Source of the DNA: a virus
Direction: 5' to 3' (one strand)
Length of the DNA: 37,944 nucleotides
Virus record (IMG/VR): IMGVR_UViG_3300042337_000195
Location: 1 to 37,944 of that record
How positions within the stretch are numbered: the stretch's first letter is position 1; each line of letters begins with the position of its first letter. Below, piece by piece: positions 16,717 to 22,689 of the stretch. A program made the translations under genes and the position numbers. Under the pieces are notes generated by a model. That model saw only the letters and a list, made by a program, of their open reading frames with translations. It was not told the origin of the DNA and did not search any database.

Positions 16717-16998
16717 TCACCAGCGGCGGGTGGGTGTGAGGCGTGCCGCTTGTCGTCGTCGCAGGTTGCCTTCGGTGGCACCGGCGCTGCGGTTGCAGCT
16801 CGAGTGTTCGGGTCGGAGGGGTCCGCCGACCTGGCCGCTGTTGACGTGGCCGGCATCCCATGTGTCACCGGGCCGTGCGTCAAGGGTGAGCCCGCATCGG
16901 GCGCAGCGTGTGTCGGGGTTGGCGTATGCCATCGCCCTGAGTCGTGCTGCGTCTTGCTGGTAGCTGCCCTTGTAGTGCCGCTTGTTCTTCGCCGGCAT
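16717..16998 (-). CDS. HNH endonuclease next to the terminase genes
   Basis: 93 residues starting MPAKNKRHYKGSYQ. Zinc knuckle C32-x2-C35, HNH core WDAGH (D48, H51) and LRPEHSSCN (H65, C68, N69). Small HNH proteins beside terminase genes are common in siphophages, and in some HK97-like phages they are needed for terminase cutting during packaging (established for that type; inferred here). A TTG at 17019 is also in frame but the ATG at 16998 is a better start. Confidence 0.8.
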   Translation of the reverse strand: MPAKNKRHYKGSYQQDAARLRAMAYANPDTRCARCGLTLDARPGDTWDAGHVNSGQVGGPLRPEHSSCNRSAGATEGNLRRRQAARLTPTRRW

Positions 16999-17019
16999 AG
17001 ACACCACCAGTACGCGCAA

Positions 17020-17049
17020 CGTCCGCAGCGGCTGTGCCTACTGCGGACG
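17020..17049 (-). terminator. Intergenic hairpin upstream of the terminase-side HNH gene
   Basis: Perfect 9-bp inverted repeat CGTCCGCAG (17020-17028) and CTGCGGACG (17041-17049) with a 12-base loop, lying in the 86-base space between 17085 and 16998. It separates the replication block from the packaging block in the leftward transcript. There is no T-run, so a full terminator is uncertain; a processing or attenuating hairpin is equally possible. Confidence 0.45.
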
Positions 17050-17084
17050 AACTACACGACTGTAACGCGCCACCGAACAGTAAG

Positions 17085-17447
17085 TCAAGCAATGCGATGG
17101 ATGTGTGTCGTCGCTGCCACAGCCTCGGTAAGCGACGGGTATCTGTTGGCGTTGTCGCGCCTCATGTGCGTGCGCTGGTCTGGCCCATCTTCCCTGCGCC
17201 AGTACCAGTCGAGACGCCACGGCCCCGGTGTCTGCCCGCACCCCAGCTCGTAGACGACGACACCGTCGGCCCATCTAATCCACACTGTGCCGGGCCGGTC
17301 ATCACCGGGTTCGACCTCTATCTCGTAGCCGTCGGGTAGGTCAATGCTGATGGCGCCGACGTACAGCACCCGCAGGTAGTCGTCCATCAGTTCCCATATC
17401 TGCTCGAGCGCCCGATGTGCGATGGCATCTTGCATGTCGTCGTTCAT
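17085..17447 (-). CDS. Hypothetical protein, 120 residues
   Basis: Start ATG at 17447 overlaps the preceding TGA (ATGA). Acidic protein with an N-terminal helix (QDAIAHRALEQIWELMDDYLRVLYV), a strand-rich centre (DGYEIEVEPGDD, then VWIRWADGVVVYELG) and a Trp-rich WRLDWYWRREDG. No membrane segment, no known motif. It is the last gene before the terminator-like hairpin that closes the replication block. Confidence 0.7.
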   Translation of the reverse strand: MNDDMQDAIAHRALEQIWELMDDYLRVLYVGAISIDLPDGYEIEVEPGDDRPGTVWIRWADGVVVYELGCGQTPGPWRLDWYWRREDGPDQRTHMRRDNANRYPSLTEAVAATTHIHRIA

Positions 17448-18040
17448 GAGTCTCGCCTCGGTTGTCCTGTCATGGCGTTGTGGATGTCGCGGTCGGTGAC
17501 CTTGCCCCGCTCACGGAACAGGATGACCAGGTTGACCGGGGGCAGCTCGACGGGTTCGACGTACAGCTCGTTGATGCGTTCGACGCGTCGGTAGCAGTTG
17601 ACGCAGAGGCCACGTCGGAACGGGTCGGTGTATGACTTGGGGTCACGGGCACATGACCGGCAGTTGCCGTGATCCTCCGACTTGTTCAACAAGTCGGACG
17701 CTGCTGCACGCAGGTTGTCGTCAAGCTTCCGCTTGCGGGATGGGGCGGGTGCCCAGCGGTCGACGATGTCCAACACCCTCGGCAACAGGTAGGTCCACGA
17801 CTGCTGGTTGTTGCATTTGGCGATGATGATGCGTTCGAGCCGGTCGAGTTCGCGACTGTCGGTCCAGGCGGTGTCGACACCCTCGATGACACCGAGCGCG
17901 ATGCGGCCGGTGCGGTCAGATGTCCCTGAGCCGCCCTGTGACGTCCCTGAGCAGGGCATGTCGCCGATGGCGATGGCGAGGGCGGTGCGTGCGGCAGGGA
18001 GGCGTCTGCGTGCCTCGTCGAGCATCGTCAGGTCATCCAC
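17444..18040 (-). CDS. Hypothetical zinc-knuckle protein
   Basis: About 198 residues from a GTG at 18040 (an in-frame ATG at 18082 would overlap the previous gene by 50 bases; an ATG at 18025 is a third choice). The C-terminal part holds two CxxC pairs, C-R-S-C and C-V-N-C, 20 residues apart, which probably bind zinc, followed by a basic YRRVERI helix and a C-terminal helix KVTDRDIHNAM. The N-terminal half is helical. A DNA- or RNA-binding role is plausible next to the replicative helicase, but no family was recognised. Confidence 0.6.
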   Translation of the reverse strand: MDDLTMLDEARRRLPAARTALAIAIGDMPCSGTSQGGSGTSDRTGRIALGVIEGVDTAWTDSRELDRLERIIIAKCNNQQSWTYLLPRVLDIVDRWAPAPSRKRKLDDNLRAAASDLLNKSEDHGNCRSCARDPKSYTDPFRRGLCVNCYRRVERINELYVEPVELPPVNLVILFRERGKVTDRDIHNAMTGQPRRDS

Positions 18041-18236
18041 GGCAACGAGCCTTGAGTTCGGCGATGTCAGCCTCATGCTCACCCAACGTCGCGGTGATCG
18101 CTGTGTAGGTGCCGGCGCCGTTCGCCACCATGAAGTCGCGCAGCGACTTCATCTCGTCGTACAGCTCGGACATCTGGTGGATCTGGTTTCGGTAACGCTG
18201 CTCGAGATCGGTCAACGGATGCTCCTGGTTCGTCAT
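18033..18236 (-). CDS. Small coiled-coil protein
   Basis: 67 residues starting MTNQEHPLTDLEQRY; the ATG overlaps the TAA of the primase-helicase gene (TAATG). It has heptad-like stretches at residues 9-34 (DLEQRYRNQIHQMSELYDEM) and 50-64 (TLGEHEADIAELKARC), so it probably forms a short coiled coil. Unknown function; it is translated with the helicase. Confidence 0.65.
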   Translation of the reverse strand: MTNQEHPLTDLEQRYRNQIHQMSELYDEMKSLRDFMVANGAGTYTAITATLGEHEADIAELKARCRG

Positions 18237-20332
18237 TAGAAGTCGACGTGTGAGTAGTCGGGGGTGGGGGTTTGGACCGTGGTCCCCCTTAGGGGGGACC
18301 ACTGGTCCCCACTTACCCCGGTCCCGTGGTCCCCGGTGGTCCCCGGAGTGGTCCCCGCCTGTGTTTCAGGGGTTTTCGGGGTGTCGTCGGAAGTGGTCCC
18401 CGCCTTGTTTCCGAGATGAGTGGTCCCCGCAGTGGTCCCCGAGTTATCCACGGGGTTATCCACAAGGATGTCCACAGTGTGTTCGGCTGCGTTTCGGCGG
18501 AACCTGAGAGCGTCACCGAGGACCGTGTTGCGTGCTTCGATGCCCTGTGCGACGAGGATCGTCCTCGCCGCCCTGCGGGACATCTCAAGGGGCACATCGA
18601 GGTCGTCGAGCTGTTTGGCGAGTGCGACCGTGCCGGTGGCGTAGGGCTTATTGTCTGCGCCGCCCCTGGTCCCGTTGAACACCATGCGGCCGTGGCCGTC
18701 CTCTGCGATGTCGATGACGGTCGATTCGGGGTACCAGCCCATGCGGCGGTGTGTGGCTGCGACGGCGACTCCGGTGTCGGTGCGCGTCAGCTTCATCACG
18801 ATGTCGACGTCGTCGTTCTTCGCTGATGAGCCTCGCTGGCCTTTCTCAGCATCCTTGCCGGCGTGGTCGAGGCGTACCCAGCCGATGCCGAGCTGCTTCA
18901 GTCTCATGCCGGTGTGGCGGTAGAAGGCTTGGAAGGTGCCTGCCTCGTTTTCGTCGCCTTCGGTGGCGCGTCCGGTGGTGTCGATGACGACGAATTGGGC
19001 GTTGCAGGCTTGTGCGGCGAAGGTGAGGGCGAGCCCGCCTGGGTCGGTGTCGAGCGGCGGCAGAGATGGCAGTAGTGCGTAGTGGAGGTGTGTGAGGTCG
19101 TCGCCTGGCCCGTAGCCGAACTCAACTAAGCGGTCGTGGAGGTCGTCGGGGGTCATCTCGTAGTCGACGTACAGCACATCAACGGGATCGCCTGACGGCT
19201 TGTCGAGGAAGGGTTTGCCGGTGGCGAGAGCTGCGACGGCGGCGAGGACGAGGTAGCTTTTGCCGGTTTTGGCGCCTGCGTACAGGGCGTGGGCTCGGCC
19301 GGCGGCGAAGAGTGGTTCGCAGATCCAGTCGGTGGCGGTGTGGTCGGTTGCCCAGAAGTCGGGCCAGTTGAGGATGAACTTGGCGAGCGGGTTGAACGGC
19401 TCGGATGTGCCGTCAGACGCTCCCTGTGGCGCTGTGAGCGTTTCTACGGTGTTCGGCTCGGCCCTGAACCCGTATTCGGCCAACGTGCGTGCTGCGCTGC
19501 TGTGGTCGCCGTGGTGGCGTGTCGCTGCGATGTAGCCGAGTTTGGTGTACGACTCTTCGGGTTCGAGGCCGTGGTGGCGCATGGAGCTGGTGAACACTTT
19601 GAGGTTGTCGGCTGGGGACCATCCGGTGGTGGCTGATGCGCCTTCCCTGATGTCTTTGCCGGGTCGTGTCCAGTACCGTTCGCCGTTGCGGTCGGTGTGG
19701 TGGAGGGTCCAGCCGTCGGCCTGGAGGATGGTGGCCCAGTCGACTTGGGCGGCGTAGAGGTCGCCGGGTCGGTCGCTGTCGTTGACGACGCGGAGCCCGC
19801 GGTCGATGGGGGTGGGGTCGGGGGCGCGTTCGGCGACGAGGTTGATGAGCCATTGGGGGGCGTCGACAGGCTCGTCGGGTTGGCCGGCGTCGTACTCGTA
19901 CTGTTTCCCGTTGGGGTGGATGCTGGGTGGTGCGACGACGAACCCGCCGTCGCCCCTAACATCCAAACCGGGGCCGAGTCGGGTGCTGGCATTGTTGCGG
20001 ATGACGGTGCCGTCGGTGGGGTACTTGTAATAGAAGTGGAGCCCGCCGCTGCCGGTGATGACGGTGAGAGTGTCGGGGAGCGGGGCGTGGTTCTTCTCGA
20101 GGTCGCGGTACGAGTCATAGTCGTCGACATCAAGCACCCATAGTCCGGTGGCGGGGCCGGTGGCGATGCCGACGCCGTGGTCGGGATGTTCGGTCCACCA
20201 CTGGGCGACGAGGTCGGGGTCGTTGGTGGCTCGTTCCTGCCATCGGCTGATGCCTTCGGGGAACTTCTTGCCGGCGGGGATGGGGATGACTCGCCATCCG
20301 CGTTGGGCGTACTCGAGCGGCGTGTCGGTCAA
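18236..20332 (-). CDS. Primase-polymerase / helicase fusion (AEP Prim-Pol plus RepA-like AAA ATPase)
   Basis: 698 residues. TTG start at 20332 overlaps the upstream TGA (TTGA). N-terminal Prim-Pol domain (residues 5-165): AQRGWRVIPI, IATGPATGLWVLDVDDYDS with the metal-binding DVDD at 68-71, then GSGGLHFYYKYP and PGLDVRGDGGFVVAPPS. The middle (195-295) is a helical accessory region. The helicase domain (about 315-560) has Walker A GAKTGKS at 353-359, YVDYEM at 388-393, Walker B FVVID at 447-451 and RLDHAGKD at 487-494, like RepA/DnaB-type hexameric helicases. It would prime and unwind DNA to start phage replication. The last 75 residues are a Thr/Gly-rich tail (repeated GTT) dictated by DNA iterons embedded in the gene. 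Confidence 0.9.
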   Translation of the reverse strand: MTDTPLEYAQRGWRVIPIPAGKKFPEGISRWQERATNDPDLVAQWWTEHPDHGVGIATGPATGLWVLDVDDYDSYRDLEKNHAPLPDTLTVITGSGGLHFYYKYPTDGTVIRNNASTRLGPGLDVRGDGGFVVAPPSIHPNGKQYEYDAGQPDEPVDAPQWLINLVAERAPDPTPIDRGLRVVNDSDRPGDLYAAQVDWATILQADGWTLHHTDRNGERYWTRPGKDIREGASATTGWSPADNLKVFTSSMRHHGLEPEESYTKLGYIAATRHHGDHSSAARTLAEYGFRAEPNTVETLTAPQGASDGTSEPFNPLAKFILNWPDFWATDHTATDWICEPLFAAGRAHALYAGAKTGKSYLVLAAVAALATGKPFLDKPSGDPVDVLYVDYEMTPDDLHDRLVEFGYGPGDDLTHLHYALLPSLPPLDTDPGGLALTFAAQACNAQFVVIDTTGRATEGDENEAGTFQAFYRHTGMRLKQLGIGWVRLDHAGKDAEKGQRGSSAKNDDVDIVMKLTRTDTGVAVAATHRRMGWYPESTVIDIAEDGHGRMVFNGTRGGADNKPYATGTVALAKQLDDLDVPLEMSRRAARTILVAQGIEARNTVLGDALRFRRNAAEHTVDILVDNPVDNSGTTAGTTHLGNKAGTTSDDTPKTPETQAGTTPGTTGDHGTGVSGDQWSPLRGTTVQTPTPDYSHVDF
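18279..18476. other. Candidate replication origin: iterons plus DnaA-box-like sites inside the primase-helicase gene
   Basis: GTGGTCCCC occurs seven times in direct orientation (starts 18279, 18326, 18336, 18348, 18393, 18420, 18432). There is one inverted copy at 18294-18302 and one CTGGTCCCC variant at 18302. Immediately beyond lie TTATCCACG (18444-18452), TTATCCACA (18456-18464) and TGTCCACA (18469-18476); the middle one is the bacterial DnaA-box consensus. The first and inverted copies form a 10-bp stem with a TTAG loop (18279-18302). The array of repeats beside DnaA boxes, in the 3' end of a replication initiator gene, is the layout of iteron origins. Function is inferred. Confidence 0.65.
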
Positions 20333-20754
20333 CGGTCGTCCCTCTTGTGTGCCACGACGAGGCAGCGGTGCATGAGCCGGATGGAGCGTGCGGTGAACAC
20401 TTCGGCGCCCTTGCCGAGATTGCACTCTTCGCAGAACGGGGCGAGGTTGAGGTCGTCCTCGATAAGTTCGTCGTAGACGCCGTACTGCTTGGCGAGGTCG
20501 ACGGGGATGATGTGGTCGACCTGGAGCATGACGGCGGGTGGTGCTGCGCCGCAGGACATGCATGTGTGGCTGAATCGGTCGAGGACTCGGGCTCGGACTT
20601 TGGGTTTGATGCCCGGTCGGCTGGTGACGCTTCGGGTGGCAACGCCGGCTTCGGCTTTTGGCACCCATCTGATCCAGCTGTCGCAGTCGGTGCAGCGTTC
20701 GGCGATGTGCGGGCCTTCGACCCTGGTGGTGGTCAGTGGGTGGGTGCAGCTCAC
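20329..20754 (-). CDS. HNH endonuclease
   Basis: 141 residues, GTG start at 20754 overlapping the WhiB gene stop (GTGA). An N-terminal CTDC pair (C21, C24) is followed by the HNH domain: CMSCG (C65, C68), QVDHIIPVD (D80, H81), LNLAPFCEECN (N103, C108, C111, N112). The complete set of catalytic and zinc residues is present. It lies directly before the primase-helicase and overlaps it by four bases. It could be a free-standing homing nuclease or a replication/recombination nuclease; the sequence does not distinguish these. Confidence 0.8.
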   Translation of the reverse strand: MSCTHPLTTTRVEGPHIAERCTDCDSWIRWVPKAEAGVATRSVTSRPGIKPKVRARVLDRFSHTCMSCGAAPPAVMLQVDHIIPVDLAKQYGVYDELIEDDLNLAPFCEECNLGKGAEVFTARSIRLMHRCLVVAHKRDDR

Positions 20755-21242
20755 GCTGTCACCCCCACTTCGATCTTGGGTGTGCGCCAGTAGGCGGGTC
20801 GGCCGGCGGTGCCTTGTGCCCGTTCAACAGCACCGCTCGACACGAGCCCGCGGAGGGTGGTGTTGATGCTGGCGGCGCTGTAGCCGGTGCGGTTGACGAG
20901 TTCGCGGGTGCTGATCCATTTGTGGTCGGATGCGTTGAGTTCGGCGAGGCAGTGGTCGGCGCAGCCGGGTCGGTGTCTGAGGTCGGGTGGGATGTCGCGG
21001 GTGCGTTTGGTTCGCATGGTGCGTCGTTGGCGTCCGGTGGTGGCGCCCCAGATGCCGGCTTCGCGCCAGGTGATCGCATGTTCGAGACAGGCTTCACGAC
21101 ACTCGGTGGGGCAGGCTCGGCAGATGTTGATGGCCCGGTCGACGTCTTTCCCGTTGGATGCGTGTTCGGGGAAGAACAGTTCGGGATCAACGCCTTTGCA
21201 GTTGGCGTCGGGGTGGGAGAAGCCGGGGTTCGGTGAGCTCAT
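20751..21242 (-). CDS. WhiB-family iron-sulfur regulator fused to a C-terminal winged-helix-like domain
   Basis: 163 residues; ATG at 21242 overlaps the RusA stop (ATGA). Residues 8-76 form a WhiB domain: C15, DPELFFPE, then C41-x2-C44 with further cysteines C48 and C52, and the WhiB beta-turn GIWGATTGRQRR (63-74). These cysteines normally hold a 4Fe-4S cluster and the protein binds the host primary sigma factor. The usual spacing is C-x2-C-x5-C; here it is C-x2-C-x3-C-x3-C, so the fourth ligand is C48 or C52. Residues about 95-150 (DHKWISTRELVNRTGYSAAS, then LRGLVSSGAVERA and a GRPAYWR wing) look like a winged helix. WhiB proteins are known only from Actinobacteria and their phages. Confidence 0.85.
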   Translation of the reverse strand: MSSPNPGFSHPDANCKGVDPELFFPEHASNGKDVDRAINICRACPTECREACLEHAITWREAGIWGATTGRQRRTMRTKRTRDIPPDLRHRPGCADHCLAELNASDHKWISTRELVNRTGYSAASINTTLRGLVSSGAVERAQGTAGRPAYWRTPKIEVGVTA

Positions 21243-21592
21243 GTGCGTGGTTCCATGTGGACTACAACGAGGTCGCCGTTGACCTGGAGGATGGGTTCGG
21301 TTGAGGTGACCCAGCGGCTGTCGTCGTCGGGCCAGGCGCCTGAGTCGGTGATGCCGTCGAGGATGGGTTTGACGGTGCTGGCCCAGTTGAGGGGGTCGCG
21401 GCGCCGGTTGCCTTTGACGGGGATGGTGACGGTGACGCGCATCGGGACGTAGATGTGGAGTTCGGCGTCGAGTGCTGCTTGGCAGGCTGCTTGTCGCCAC
21501 TGCTTGACGAGTGCTGCTTCGGCCATGCGGTGCAGCCGCTGGTTCATGGTCAGCGTCTTGCAGGGCGGCTCGAACGAGATCGACAGGCTCAC
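21239..21592 (-). CDS. RusA-like Holliday junction resolvase
   Basis: 117 residues, within the family range of 110-130. Strand MRVTVTIPVKGNRRRDPLNW, then ASTVKPILDGITDSGAWPDDD. The acidic residues D66, D79 and D89-D91 together with K75 reproduce the RusA pattern (R-R-D-x-x-N, K-x-x-x-D-x-L, D-D). RusA cuts four-way junctions formed during recombination or replication and is common in lambdoid and actinophages. It overlaps the glycoside hydrolase-like gene upstream and the WhiB gene downstream by four bases each. Confidence 0.85.
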   Translation of the reverse strand: MSLSISFEPPCKTLTMNQRLHRMAEAALVKQWRQAACQAALDAELHIYVPMRVTVTIPVKGNRRRDPLNWASTVKPILDGITDSGAWPDDDSRWVTSTEPILQVNGDLVVVHMEPRT

Positions 21593-22689
21593 GGCAGGGT
21601 GACGCTGCGGGGGTCGGCCATCAGTTCGCGGAACACGGCCAACGGAGCGCCGGTGAGGGTGTACGGCGCCGGCCCGGAGTTCAACGCCGTGTCGAAGTAG
21701 GCGGAGCCGACGCAGTCGACGGTGAGCAGCGACTCATACACCTCGCGCAGTTCGTTGCCGGCGGTGGTGTCGTTGCCGCGGTTGCCGAGTTCGCCGATCG
21801 CCATCGGGATGTTGCGGTCGTTGCACCATGCGACGGCGCGGGTCCATGACGCGTTGCGGGTGGGTGCCGGTCCTGATTCGGTGGACTGGTAGATGTCGAA
21901 GCCGTAGGCGTCGAAGATGTCGTCGACCCACCAGTCGTCGGGGTTGCGACCGCTGCCGGTGGACCAGGTGTATCCCATGAGGCAGGGGAGTAGCGCGATG
22001 TTGGTGGTGCCTTTGGCGCCGAGCACCTGGCGGATGCGTGACTGCATTGCGCGCCATGCGGGTGCGCCGCCGGGGTCGTCGGGGCTGTTGGTGCCGCCTC
22101 CACCCTCGGGCTCGTGATGCATCGTCATCCAGACGGGGCCGCCGAGTGCGTCGAGGCGGTTGAACAGGTTCTGCAACGCTGCGTCGATGTTGCCGTTGGC
22201 GACGTTCTGCCATGAGGTGCCGGGCTTCATCGACAGCCACGGCACCCTGCCGTTGTCGATCGCTTCCTTGCACTTCGCGACAGCGTCTGCACTTTGCGAC
22301 ATCTGATAGAAGAGGCGCCACACACCCATCGGTCGGCCGGCAGCCGCCTCATGCTCAAGGACACGGCTGCTGCTGTTGCCGCCGCCGCAGCCCCACCTGA
22401 TGGTGCCGGGGCGGGTGTCGCCGGGGAAGCGTGGCTGCCAGGTGTCGGCCACCTCGAGGTCGCGGACCATGTTGAACGTGTCGGCGAGGTCGTCGTGGGC
22501 GACGGCTGACTGTTGGGCGTGTGCGGTCTTGGCGGTGAAGAGTGCGCTGGCGCCGGATGCGAGGGCGTCGGCGGCGGATCGCATGGTGGCGATCTGCTTG
22601 TCGACGCTGACGTAGAGGGAGCCGTTGACTTCGATGATGTGGTCGATGGCGTTGTTGCCGTCGTCGGCGAGCTGGTCAGGTGTGGTCAT
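21589..22689 (-). CDS. Glycoside hydrolase family 26-like protein
   Basis: 366 residues from an ATG at 22689 that overlaps the methyltransferase stop (ATGA). Residues 1-75 are helical and probably structural (VNGSLYVSVDKQIATMRSAA). Residues 90-366 look like a GH26-type TIM barrel: RWGCGGGNSSS, LSMKPGTSW, MTMHHEPEG with candidate acid/base E193 or E195, WWVDDIFDAYGFDIYQ, and IPMAIGELGNRG with candidate nucleophile E300. GH26 enzymes cleave beta-mannan and related chains. No signal peptide is visible. Such domains are normally part of phage tails, yet here the gene sits between a DNA methyltransferase and a resolvase. It may be a displaced virion depolymerase. Confidence 0.75.
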   Translation of the reverse strand: MTTPDQLADDGNNAIDHIIEVNGSLYVSVDKQIATMRSAADALASGASALFTAKTAHAQQSAVAHDDLADTFNMVRDLEVADTWQPRFPGDTRPGTIRWGCGGGNSSSRVLEHEAAAGRPMGVWRLFYQMSQSADAVAKCKEAIDNGRVPWLSMKPGTSWQNVANGNIDAALQNLFNRLDALGGPVWMTMHHEPEGGGGTNSPDDPGGAPAWRAMQSRIRQVLGAKGTTNIALLPCLMGYTWSTGSGRNPDDWWVDDIFDAYGFDIYQSTESGPAPTRNASWTRAVAWCNDRNIPMAIGELGNRGNDTTAGNELREVYESLLTVDCVGSAYFDTALNSGPAPYTLTGAPLAVFRELMADPRSVTLP

